A stretch of 64,000 nt of DNA, from positions 288,501 to 352,500 of the forward strand of contig JAFFSR010000374.1 of NCBI GenBank assembly GCA_017163975.1, given 5' to 3'. The position numbers and the translations under genes were made by a program. Source of the DNA: Anastatus disparis. Taxonomy: Eukaryota > Arthropoda > Insecta > Hymenoptera > Eupelmidae. Of the stretch, positions 1 to 10,953 are shown one piece after another. Under the pieces are notes generated by a model. The model worked only from the letters and a program-made list of their open reading frames with translations. It was not told where the DNA came from and searched no databases. The first letter of the stretch is position 1, and each line of letters opens with the position of its first letter.

Positions 1-734
1 GTTTTGTGCTAAACTTTAGCTTGCAAATTTTTTTATATATACATAGAGCATTATTTTTTTATTTGAGCGTGAGCCTTAAGCTAAATTTATTTGATAATAG
101 CACTGCATTTAAATACACATACATATACATATATTTCGATACACATACATATATGTCATTGCATTGTTGCTTGTATTTGTCTTTACTTGTGTTCCCCTAA
201 AGCTCATTTCCTTATAGCTTCATTACCTTTAACCCTACGTGTCTTAAAACTCCATATTAAGCAAAGCTGTTTTTTTTCTTGCATATATAATATAATTGAA
301 TATCGTAAGTGTGCTGAGCATTATATACTCCTATTTGTGCTTACGCGGAATATATTACTATAGTGGCTACCTTAGTGCGTGTCGGTACACAATAGCTTAC
401 GTATAATTTTCTTTTGCTTTAGTTTGCATCTGGCTTTACGAAAATTTCAAATTTTAGCTCTTGAGTATTACCAGCATGCTATATAAAATTAATTGATTAT
501 TAGACAATTCTATTTATTACAAATAAATCTTTTTTGTTGAAGCGCTAATCCCACTTAGCTTTGTTTTCTTTTGTTTTTTAATTATAAAGCATTTAACAAT
601 TTTCTTTTCTTTTGCTGTAAGCCAGAGCTATTTTTATTCAAACCTTCTGAGATAGGAGCTCATCATAGCATTAATTACTAGTAATAAATTTTTTTTTCGT
701 GCGTACCCTTGTGTAGTGTACTTTTATTGTAAAT
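1..734. other. AT-rich non-coding leader
   Basis: No convincing gene is visible here. Short open frames are composed of low-complexity ATA/CAT runs and have no recognisable domain. The segment lies directly upstream of a gag-like reading frame, so it may be the 5' untranslated part of that retroelement. No 5' LTR matching the 3' LTR at about 3306-4159 is visible, so it either lies outside the window or is lost. Confidence 0.4.
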
Positions 735-2489
735 ATGATAAGCCAACAGTTAAATGTAGAGCCCCTATGGATTTCTGAGCATATATGTAGGAATGAGATT
801 TTTGAAGCAGCAAACGAAATTGTGCAAATAGCAGACCGACTATCTGCGGAGCAGCTCTTTAGATACAGCGAGCGAGGAGTGAGCATGGCCGGAAGTATTT
901 CGATGTTCGAAGAACGAGTTTTACGATATGAGCTTAGACGACATCTCGGCGAAAGAGCCGCCGCTTGTAAAATAATAATAGATGAGGTGACATATGATTC
1001 GCGGCTAGAATTTATTAACCTCCCAACAGAGCAAAGTGCGTGCAATCAATTCGTTAATCCCTCGAATAGCTTAGAAAATCCTATTCCTCCTAGCAATAGC
1101 AACGCAACTATTCACCCATCGACCACGTGTACCACGACTACATGTCCTTCTTTTAGTACAGCGAGCATATCTCATCCTGTGAGAGCAACTAATACCCTTT
1201 CCACTAATACTACAACGACGTACCATGGAGGATATGATGGCGCACCAACTCCTTATTTTTATCCATACTCGTATCTCCCTTCTTATCCGAATCCATGGAG
1301 TCATGTGCCGTATATTGCAGCATCTACTGGATATCTGCCAGTATCACAACCTTTAATACAGCCGCCCCTCTGTTCAACCATTTTAGTAAATCCCATAAAT
1401 CAACCCTCTGCACAAGAGCATACAAGTTATGTTTCTAACTTCAGAGAACTGCAATGGTTGAACCAGCAAGAAGAGACTCGCAGAACCCAGAAAAACGTAT
1501 GCCGACCCCCTCCAGCTCCGGATGAATCCTTATTTCCCACTACAGCTTGCACTGGTATAAAGTCGTCTAACGGGAATGAGACAGATTTTATTTCACCTCT
1601 TAAACTTGAAGATGCTCCGATGCATTCATGCCCACTATCAGTGTTAGCATCAATTACTAGCAATCACCCTTTAACCCCTTTAGCTAAGACGTCAAATAAG
1701 AGCGAGCGCGTACAGAAGGAAAATCGTCGCCCCAAACGAAGAGCAAAGAGTAAAACTCGAATAACGAGCCGAGCAAATAAAGAAGATCCAAAGACGAGCC
1801 CAACGCCAATTAGGAAAAACTTTTGGCGAAAGCACATAGAGCCGTGCTTCCGATGTGGTAGCTTAGGACATTGGCTGCGAGAATGTTCTCAGCCTATGAA
1901 ATGCTATGGCTGTGGACAACTTAACGTCCGCATCAGAGACTGCACCCAGTGTCAACAGAGCGAGCGAGCAGAGCAGAGCACGGGCGAACGAGCAGAGCAG
2001 AGCCACAGCATACGAGCAGGGCAGTGCCACAGCATGCGAGCAGAGCAGAGCAAACGAGCAGAGCTAATCCAGAGCAAGCGAGCAGAGCAAAACAATAGCA
2101 AGCGAGCAGAGCCAAACCAGAGCGAGCGAGCAGAGCAGGGCAAGAGCGTGCGAGCAGAGCAAAATAAAAGCATGCGAGCAGAGCAAAATAAGAACAAGGG
2201 CGAGCGAGCAGAGACGAGCAAGAGCAAGCGAGCAGAGCCAAACCAGAGCATGCGAGCAGAGCAAAACAATAGCAAGCGAGCAGAGCTAAACCAGAGCGAG
2301 CGAGCAGAGCAGGACAAGAGCGAGCAAGCAGAGCATCGACAGAGCGATCAAACAGAGCACAACTACTATCTCCCAAATTTTAGCTATGCAGAGTATATCT
2401 CTGCTACATTGCGCGAAAAAGCAACCCATCGACCTGAGCCCTCAATTCAGCAAAACCCTTTTATACCATCATTAATATGCCTATATTAA
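735..2489 (+). CDS. gag: Gag-like nucleocapsid protein of an LTR retroelement
   Basis: A 584-residue frame starting at the first ATG. The N-terminal ~100 residues are charged and probably helical, followed by a Ser/Thr/Pro/Tyr-rich linker (about 100-340). A basic stretch precedes two zinc knuckles near residues 373-403. The first is a canonical CX2CX4HX4C (CFRCGSLGHWLREC). The second (CYGCGQLNVRIRDC) has Val where His is expected, a substitution I associate with some insect LTR-element Gags. Residues ~405-535 are a degenerate RAEQ-type repeat. The likely role is RNA binding and particle assembly. No protease, reverse transcriptase or integrase follows; untranslated sequence leads straight to a purine tract and an LTR, so the element is non-autonomous or internally deleted. 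A decayed relative of the C-terminus lies at 47.2-47.5 kb. The frame is intact, so the copy may be fairly young. Confidence 0.72.
   Translation: MISQQLNVEPLWISEHICRNEIFEAANEIVQIADRLSAEQLFRYSERGVSMAGSISMFEERVLRYELRRHLGERAAACKIIIDEVTYDSRLEFINLPTEQSACNQFVNPSNSLENPIPPSNSNATIHPSTTCTTTTCPSFSTASISHPVRATNTLSTNTTTTYHGGYDGAPTPYFYPYSYLPSYPNPWSHVPYIAASTGYLPVSQPLIQPPLCSTILVNPINQPSAQEHTSYVSNFRELQWLNQQEETRRTQKNVCRPPPAPDESLFPTTACTGIKSSNGNETDFISPLKLEDAPMHSCPLSVLASITSNHPLTPLAKTSNKSERVQKENRRPKRRAKSKTRITSRANKEDPKTSPTPIRKNFWRKHIEPCFRCGSLGHWLRECSQPMKCYGCGQLNVRIRDCTQCQQSERAEQSTGERAEQSHSIRAGQCHSMRAEQSKRAELIQSKRAEQNNSKRAEPNQSERAEQGKSVRAEQNKSMRAEQNKNKGERAETSKSKRAEPNQSMRAEQNNSKRAELNQSERAEQDKSEQAEHRQSDQTEHNYYLPNFSYAEYISATLREKATHRPEPSIQQNPFIPSLICLY
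1951..2346 (+). repeat. Coding minisatellite for RAEQ-type repeats
   Basis: About 17 imperfect copies of a 21-24 bp unit built on GCGAGCAGAGCA encode a charged repeat of the form RAEQxxS (RAEQ, RAEP, RAEL, RAET variants). Unit lengths are all multiples of three, so the frame is kept. The same DNA is open on the minus strand, which creates Leu/Cys/Ala-rich shadow frames. Such a tract may form a flexible or coiled tail of the Gag protein. Confidence 0.85.
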
Positions 2490-3305
2490 CCCTCCAGCAT
2501 CACATTTAGCTATTTAAAATCCTTACCGACTAAACTCGCGACCCATTCAGCTGATCCATTATTTGAGCATTTGCGTCTTTATTAAATTACCCCTTTTCTT
2601 TTGCTATTTAAGTATTCCTTATACACATTGTACTGACATTCCTAACTATTCACACTGACACATGAGCAAGTGCAACATTTTATTTTTATGCATTACTATT
2701 ACGTAATTAAGAGCAAAATCTATAAATAGAATATTTTTTTTGTGCATTCAGAAAATTGCTGCAAAATATTAATTATAAAATAATTAATCTTATAAAATCA
2801 TAGTATACATCGACACATACCATCAGAGCGTCACCTTTCAGTGAGTAAAAACACTAAAATTCTCATTATTATTTTTAATTTCAAATTTTGTTATACAAAA
2901 TGTAATTTTAATATTTTTTTTGGTATGTGTATGAATGAAATACATGTAAGAATGGGCTATGAGTGTTATTTTCTTTAGCTTTAAGATAACTAGTTTTAAG
3001 ATTTGTAATTTTTGTATATAATATATGGATAAGCCAGTCGCGTCGTTTTCAAATTAAGCAAACTCATACAGCGTGTAACACTTATACCTAATTTAGCTAA
3101 AAGTCAGCAGATACAGCAGAAGAAGAAGTTTATAGATACACTTCACACCGCTGCAGATAACACCGGTTATCTTAATTTAAGCCTTAATACTTTTCTTTTC
3201 TCTATATAAATTTTCTTTTTTGTTTTAGTTTAGCTTATGCCTTTTTTTTCTCGTTTGACGAAAGTATCCGGTTCCACCGTATACTTCCGTGTGGTGGGGG
3301 GGGAT
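2490..3305 (+). other. 3' untranslated part of gag element with polypurine tract
   Basis: No open frame of note. The part at 3100-3305 is closely related to 48220-49130 (shared ACTTCACAC-GCTG-AGATAAC block, AAGTATCCGGTT block, ACTTCCGTGTGG block). A purine-rich tract (GTGGTGGGGGGGGA, about 3291-3304) immediately precedes the TGTAAC start of the LTR, the expected plus-strand primer position. Confidence 0.6.
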
Positions 3306-4159
3306 TGTAACATGGCAGATTGGCCATATTACTTTTATGTATATTTGTGGCGCATATAGCCGACAGAAGGGAGCATCTAACTACGGGCAAGACGCAAAGC
3401 AGACCACGCGAGTCAAATAGTTAAAAGCATAACCCAAAATCGTTGGCACACACGTGCGAATTTATAAAGCACGTATAATGTGCACTGAGATAGCTAGCGA
3501 GCAGCTTGACTCGAGTAGCTGAGCTTGGGTCCGTTTAGGATCGTTTGTCTCTCTCTTGCGGCGCGCGCAGCGTACAGCAAGAGAGATGAAGCTGAGCATA
3601 GACGAGAAGGAATACCATTATTATTCCTTCTGTCGCCGGCGTCCGGTATAGAGTCATTACGACTCGTGAGCGACTTGCGATATTGCGTATTAGTGTTTTT
3701 TGTGTGTGCGAATATCGTGAGCTTGAGTGAGCGAAGATAGATAGATTTACTATTCTATTTCTTTTATTGTGAATTAAAATAATATCACGATTGCTAATTA
3801 AAATTATATAATTTATTTCTGTCTTTTACGACGTGTGTGCCGGGCGATCGCGTGCGCGTTGTATTGCATATATTCCCTTCGTGCTTTTCTAATTCTTTCA
3901 TTTTTTGTGTGTTTATTGCTCGTGTCCCTTTTAGCTTACGTTTTTGTAATATTTGCTTTTCGTCGTGCCAATAGTTATTTGATTAGAGCAAGCGGCGTCG
4001 CGTACACTATACGCGGCTGGCGTCCATTTTGAGCGAGCGTACGATTACTGTACAAATTTCTTAAATAAAGTTTCTTTTTTTTTTTTTGTTACTTAATTAA
4101 TTACAGCTTATATATTTTTATAAATTTAGTGCAACCTCCTGATCCCCAAGGTTGTCACA
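3306..4159 (+). mobile_element. 3' LTR of the gag-only retroelement
   Basis: It starts TGTAACATGG right after a G-rich polypurine tract and probably ends GTTGTCACA, giving TG...CA termini over about 854 bp. The body is more GC-rich than its surroundings and includes a possible polyadenylation signal (AATAAAG near 4063). Its first ~35 bases recur at the end of the second gag-element copy (about 49120-49155). The 3' boundary is inferred from the CACA terminus alone, because no second full LTR is available for comparison. The small frames inside (3525-3740, 3835-4032) look non-coding. Confidence 0.55.
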
Positions 4160-4200
4160 ACGGTTTTCACATAAATAGTATAAAAAGAAGTAAAATTATT

Positions 4201-4503
4201 GAAGTCTTAATGAATTTCAGATCATGCCGTTCAAGTAATCTTTAAAAAAACTATAAAACTATTTTCCTAATTGAAAAACGAAAAATCTAAACCTAAGTAG
4301 AGTCATGTGCAACATCGAAGAACTCACTAAATACAATTCAAAATATGTATGTTGTCTTGAAATCAAAATCGCTATTATCAAACCTATTTGAAGTTGCACG
4401 TGACTCTACTTAGGTTTAAATTTTTTTTTTGGGTTGAGAAAGTAGTCTCACAGTTTCATTGAATATTATTTAAACGGAATGATCTAAAATTCATTAGGAC
4501 TTC
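4201..4503. mobile_element. Palindromic MITE, ~303 bp
   Basis: Two long imperfect inverted arms: GAAGTCTTAATGAATTTCAG at the left pairs with the complement ending CATTAGGACTTC at the right, and the inner pair CTAAACCTAAGTAGAGTCA / TGACTCTACTTAGGTTTAAA is nearly perfect. It has no coding capacity and sits between the LTR and the satellite. Confidence 0.75.
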
Positions 4504-6436
4504 TAAAAATTGCTGAAAAAAAGTCACATGCAAAGTTAAAACTACGGTAGATTTACGAATATATATTAGTAGGTATATGGCTCCGTGGGCTTATGGGTAT
4601 ATGCGATAATGAGTATCTTTTGTTTATAGGTACATAGTTCTGTGGGCATATGGGTTTATAGGGATATCTGCATCTGGATATATGGGCTTATGCAAATATG
4701 AGTTCTTGGGTATATGGGTTTATGGTTATGAAGATTTATCGGTATATAAGTTTATAAGTATATAGGTCTATGTGTATATGGGTTCATGGGAATGTGGGTT
4801 TATGGATCTATAGATGTATGGGTACATGGGTTTATGGGTTTATGGATATATGGGTCTATGAGTATATAAGTTTATGGGTATATGGGTTCATGGGTGAATA
4901 GGTTTATGGGTATACATGTTCACGGGTAGATGGGTTTATGGTTATATGGGTTTATGTGTATATGGGTTTATGGATATATGGATTAATGCGTGTAGGGGTT
5001 TTTGGGTATATGGGTTAATGGGTATATGGGGTTATTAGTTTATGGGTTTATAGATATATGGGTTTATGAATATATAGGTTTATGGATGTATGAGGTTATA
5101 AGTATATTGGTTCATGAGTATATGGGTTTATAAGTTCATAGATTAATGGGTATATGGGTTAATAGATATATTGGTTTATGGGTACATAGGTCGATGACTA
5201 TGTAGATTTATGAGTTCATAGCTTATGAATATATGGATTTATAAGCTACAAAGTATATAAGTATATAGGTCAGTATGTACATATATTTGTAGGTATTAGC
5301 GGGTTTATGGGTATATGGGATAATGAGTATATTTTGTTTATGGGTACATAGTTCTGTGCTTCATAGGTTTATTGGTATATGGACTTATGTAAATATGAGT
5401 TCTTGGGTATATAGGTTTATGGTTATAAAGGTTTATCGGTATATAAGTTAATAAGTATATAGGTCTATAAGTATATGGGTTCATGGGAATATGGGTTTAT
5501 GGGTCTATAGGTATACAAGTATATGGGTTCATGGCAATATGGGTTTATGGGTCTATAGGTATATAAGTATATGGGTTCATGGGTAAATGGGTTTATGGGT
5601 ATACGGGTTTATGGGTAAATGGGTTTCTGGGTATATGGGTTTATGTGTATATGGGTTAATGGGTATGTGGTTTAATCGGTATAAAGGTCTATGGGTATGT
5701 GGGTTTATGGATAAATAGGTATTTAGGTATATAGGTTTATATGTTAATGGGTTTGTAGGTATATAAGTTTATAGGTATATGGATTTACGGGTATATGTGT
5801 TTACGGGTATATGGGTTTACGGGTATATAGCTAAATTGGTATATTGGTTTATTGGTTTATGAGTTAATAGGTATATGGATTCATGGGTATTTGTGTATAT
5901 GGCTATATGGGTTTATGGGTATATGGGTTTATAAGTTGATGGGTTTATGGGTATATAGGTTCATGGGTATATGGGTATATGGGTTTATGGGTATGTGGCA
6001 AACATTTTAAATAGATGTTCGGGAGTTTAATTTATGAAGTTGGCGGTGCAGCCATATTTGTTTTTATCTATTATTCTTGATTTTTTTATTGTTTTCTAGT
6101 CAGACTAATTTCTGACGTCCTCGTAATTAGACGCAAATAAAACTTAATAATTATTATTATAAATAAAATCTCATTCATCTACATTTTTTTACCTTATTGG
6201 TGACTCTGACAAAAAGAATATAGTTATAAAAAAAGAAATCGGGAATTCAAGTAAATCAGGTTATTATGGTGCTTCTTTGAGACGAGCATTGTGCTTATCT
6301 CATCACATGAGGAACATCTCATCCTCGTGATTTTCAACCGTGAATTCTCATTAACGACTTGACGCATTTAAAAATATAAGAAAAGGAAGATGAAAAATAA
6401 AGATGTTTAAGAAAAATTATTTTTTTCGATCTGTCA

Positions 6437-8638
6437 TTGAACAAAATATCAATAATGGCATTACTGATTGTTAAAATAAAGTGCAAGGATTTAAAAGAAA
6501 GGCACAAAAAAGTTGTTTATGATTGCTCCAAAAGTCCGCTTAGAGAATTATGTGGTCTAACGGAGTCTTTGAAGCGCTTGTATCCAAACACTTCTTTCTC
6601 TAGAGAAGATAAAGTATGCCCTTCGTGTTACAAAATATTATTAGATGAAGTGAAAAATGCGCCTATTTCATCGATTTCAAGCAGTCAACAATCTTCGGAA
6701 GATTTTATTCATAGTGAGGCTGTGGTAGAACAGCTTAACGAGACTTCAAGTAATTTGAAATTAAACATTTCACCAATTAAAATGCCTCAAAGTATCAATA
6801 TCAAGATACGAGAATCTTATGCTCTCCGACAAAGAAAACAAATGAACGATGCATTTGATTCACAAATAGCAAGTAAAATGATGAAAGTCTACGATATAAC
6901 GGATTTGCCCGCATTGAATGAAAATAATGAATGTAAAACAAATGATAAATGGATTGAGAATATTAAAATTGCATTAGATAATTGTTCAAATTTTTTTTGA
7001 GAAAGTGCGATTGTTGAGTATTATACCAAGTGATATTTTCAAAGATTACTTATTATCAGTTTTATCAAATGTAACTATTTATATGATTGATCAAGCACGA
7101 TCATTGGTAAATAATAAAAAAATTTACAAGCAGTCTGAGAACTATTGTGGCCATTTTTTGAATAATGAAATTTTAATGAAAGTAAAGGATTATTATCTGA
7201 ACGATGATTTTAATTGTTCTCGTCAAAGTGCAAATGAAAGCGACACAGTATCTATCAAAGAAAATGGCATAAAAACTAAAAAAGTCAAACGCTTTCTTAC
7301 GCGAAGTATAAAAGAAATATATCAATTATTTAAAGACGAAATTCCTGAAATGAAAACAAAAATTGGTAAATCAACATTCTACGCTTTAAGACCAAAGTGG
7401 GTTAAAGATTGCTAGTAGGTCTCTAATTAGTCAAAAACTATGCAGTGAAAAATTTGGTTGTTATTACAAAATTTACTAATTATGCTAATATCTAGCGGGG
7501 GCTGCTATTTTTTTCTTGTTATACCGGATAGTGTTTACATAAATGATGAAAAACGCTACTAGACAAAGACAGATAGTTCGGCCCCTCCTTAATCTTATGT
7601 TAGATGCTTTGAATAATTATAAAAAAGAGAATAAACAAGACATTGCAGATTTGGATTTGAAAATGTGTACTTCGCTTGTTTGTTCAAAAGATGATATGAA
7701 ATGTGTACTAAGAGAATGTAAAGAATGTCGCATTGGAGATCCTATTGATTTACAAGTAATTTATTTGACAGAAGAAGAATTATATGAAGAAATGATTTAT
7801 GGTGTTTGGGAAAAATCAAATTTACTGAATAAAACTAGCACAGTTAAAAATTTCTTAATAGAGTTAAGAGAGCGCGCTCTCACTGTAAGTGCTCATAAAT
7901 TGGTCAAAGAAATTCAACGTATAGCAATTAAAGAGGTTAAACTTTTAGCGAAGAATAATGACTTCCAATTAGTTATTCATGTCCATTTTGCAGAAAATCG
8001 GACAGTTCTGCTTCAAAATGAAATTCGAAGCTATCAATAAAGTAAAAACCAAATATCAATATTTACGTCAGTATGCTATTTTGGAAATGATAAAACAGTC
8101 AGTTATGTCACCATCTCTGACGATATTAAACGTGATTTGTCTCATGCCCTAATTGCTATAAATTTAATTATCGACAACTTAAAACAAAAACATATCGCGC
8201 AAGATCTTGATGAAATCATAACCATTGCCGATGGAGCTGCCAGTCATTTTAAAAATAGATATCAATTCTATGAGCTTCAAAACTCAAAAGTAAACAGAAA
8301 ATGGCTTTTTTCTGCAACAGGTCATGGTAAAGGCGCTTGTGACGGTAATGGTGGTTTAGTTAAACATTATGCTACCACGCATAATCTGTTCAAGAAGAGT
8401 GCAAATTTTATTAAAAACGCTGAAAATTTCGCCTCTCACGTGTCAAAATATACTCTGTCGATTAACATTCTTGCTATCCGCAAGGATGAGTTAGAAGTTT
8501 TTCGACAGATAAAATAATTGAATGGTTAGAAAAGGCAAAAGAAATTAAAGATATTCAAAAGATTCACTGTTGCAAAAGTGAACAAAACCAAATTTACACT
8601 GCCAAAACTTCGAGACATGAGTGGCAAGAAGTAAATTG
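6437..8638 (+). pseudogene. Transposase-like pseudogene, HGKGxCDGxGG family
   Basis: Four open pieces follow one another (6437-7000, 6996-7415, about 7593-8040, 8041-8517) with a short tail in a further frame to 8638. Piece 1 has a CPSCYK zinc-binding-like motif near its middle; piece 2 ends in a KSTFYALRPKW block. Piece 4 has IADGAASHFKNR and ATGHGKGACDGNGG, which I recognise from a transposase-derived family widespread in insects; its superfamily name is uncertain. Breaks: a frame change in a T8 run at about 6991-6998, a piggyBac-type MITE at 7406-7588, an in-frame TAA at 8038-8040, and a frame change near 8500. The apparent Met start at 7543 lies inside the MITE and is not genuine. The copy is inactive. 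Confidence 0.7.
7406..7588. mobile_element. Half-length TTAA-flanked MITE
   Basis: It matches the right arm of the palindromic MITE at 26221-26601 (shared AGATTGCTAGTAGGTCTCTA ... AGACAGATAGTTCGGCCCC). It is flanked by TTAA at 7402-7405 and 7589-7592, the target site of piggyBac-type elements. It interrupts the transposase-like frame, so it inserted after that transposon. The left arm of the palindrome is missing. Confidence 0.8.
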
Positions 8639-9537
8639 AAAGGTTTTATTCAAATTCGGATTTTCTCATTCATATTAGTTCTTAATTCATTAGTCTTCAT
8701 TTCTTAATTGTATTGCATATTATTTGTTTATTGAAAATGACCAAATAATATATTTTAGTATTTAAAAAATCCATCTTTTCAAAATTCAAAATTCAAATTA
8801 AAAATTCAAAATTTAAAATTCAAAGTAAATATATTTATTTAAAGTTTCAGCATTTTTTTTTTAAACTTTAAATCGTCATAACTTTGTTTCTAATTGATCA
8901 AAATATTCAATTTGGGGTTTATTTTAAAAATTATTGTTGATATTTTCGATATATTAATAAATAAAAGCATAAAAATAGTTGTAAGAACACATAAAGTTGG
9001 AAAAATAGTACGATGCACCATGATATCAATGTTCTAAAATCGAAAATATAAAAAAAAACGTTTAAAAATCCCTTTAAAAAAATAAGGCAAAATCGCATAT
9101 TCTCACTACCCTAGAAGTCAGTATTTTTCATGTATAAATTCATATAAGAATTTCAAAAAAATAAAAAAATATAGTTTTTGAGAAAATCGTGTTTAAAAAA
9201 AAACGCTTTCATTCGGTTTTTCGTAAATAACTCAGTGAGATCGAATTATATTACAAAAATCGAGATTGCATTTAAAACTAGACAGAATTTGTTGGAAGAA
9301 CGCCTAAAAAGGTTAAAAATTGACGGAGCTATAGTCATTTAAAATTAGAGGTTCATTTTCAATTATTGAATTTGTGTTTTTACATCCAACACTAAAATTG
9401 CTGTAGTAAAAGAAAAAATTTATGAGCGTTCTACGAGAAAAATTTCATCTTCATATACATAATAGAAGGTATTTTTAATACTTTAAAGAAAAACAAAAAT
9501 TTGATCAGTGACGGCCTGCATGAATCTGAATGAAATC
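8639..9537. other. AT-rich 3' part of decayed transposon
   Basis: Non-coding, with simple AAATTCAAAATT runs near 8780-8825. No inverted terminal sequence or gene is visible before the satellite resumes. Confidence 0.5.
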
Positions 9538-10953
9538 AGCCATAGGTTTATGGATATATGGGTTAATGGGTATTTGGGTTTTCGGGTATATGAGCATATG
9601 ATGATATATGGGTTTATGGGTATGTGGGTTTATGGGTATGTGAGTTTATGGATATATGGGTTTATGGGTATATTAGATTATGAGTATATAGGTTTTCGGG
9701 TTCATAGGTTAATGGGTATATGGGTTCATGGATTTATTGGTTTATATGTACATAGGTCGATGGGTATGTGGATTTCTGAGTTTATAGCTTAGTAATATAT
9801 GAGTTTGTAGCTTAGTGATATATGAGTTTATAAGCTTAAAAGTATATAAGTACGTAGGTTAATATGTATATATATATTAGTAGGTATATGGATTCATGGG
9901 ATTATGGGTATATTAGTTCATAAGTACTAGGTTATATGGCTATATGGGTTTATGCGTATATTGGTTTATGAGTGAATCGGTATATGGGTATATGGGCTTA
10001 TGAAAATTCAAGTTTACTGGTATATGGGTTAATGGGTATATGGATTCATGGGTGTATACGCTTATGGGTATATGGGTTTATAGGTATATAGATTTATGGG
10101 TATATGGGTTTATAGGTATATGGGTTTATGTGTATATGGGTTTATGGGTATATGGGTTAATGGGTGTATGGGTATATGAGTATATGATTATATGAGTTAA
10201 TAGGTATATGGGTTTATGGATGTATGGGTTTATGGGTATATTGGTTAATGAGAATATCGGTTGATGGGATCATAGGTTAATGGGTATATGGATTTATGGG
10301 CATATTGGTTAATAAGTGTATGGGTTTAGGGGGGTATAGGTTTATGGATATATGAGCTTATGAGTATATGGGTTCATAAGTATATAAGTTTATGGATACA
10401 TGGGTTCATGGATATATATGTTTATGGGTATATGAATTTATGTATATATAGGTTTATGAAAATATGGGTTTATGCATTTATAGGTTAATAGGTATATAAG
10501 TTAATGGGTATATTGGTTAATAAGTATATGGGTTAAGAGGTATATAGGTTTTTGGATATATGAGGTCATGGGTGAATGGGTTTATGGGTATACGGGTTTA
10601 TGGGTAAATGGGTTTCTGGGTATATGGGTTCATGTGTATATGGGTTAATGGGTATATGGTTTAATGGGTATAAAGATCTGTGTGTATATTAGTTTATGGG
10701 TTAATTGGTAATTAGGTATATGGGTTTTTGGGTTAATTGGTAATTAGGTTTATGGGTCAATCGGTATATGATTTCATAGGTATATAGATTTATGTGTACA
10801 TGTGTTTATGTGTATATGGGTTGAGGGGTATAGAACTTATCGGTGTATTGGTTCATAGGTTCATGGGTGAATAGGTATATGAGTTCATAGGTATATAGAT
10901 TAATGTGTATATGGGTTCATGGGCTTATACGTTCATAGGTATATGGGTTTATA

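Larger units (their letters stand above)
6000..9537 (+). mobile_element. Decayed DNA transposon inserted in satellite
   Basis: Satellite stops at about 5999 and resumes at about 9538. The inserted ~3.5 kb carries a broken transposase-like frame (6437-8638) with AT-rich flanks. I could not find clear terminal inverted repeats, so the limits are set by where the satellite stops and starts. Confidence 0.6.

Noticed and set aside
1933..2376. Minus-strand Leu/Ala/Cys-rich frames opposite gag
   Set aside because: Shadows of the in-frame RAEQ-coding minisatellite; the plus frame has the zinc knuckles and the homologous second copy.
7543..7592. Apparent start codon of a separate gene at 7543
   Set aside because: The first ~16 codons are MITE sequence; the transposase-like homology starts only at about 7593.
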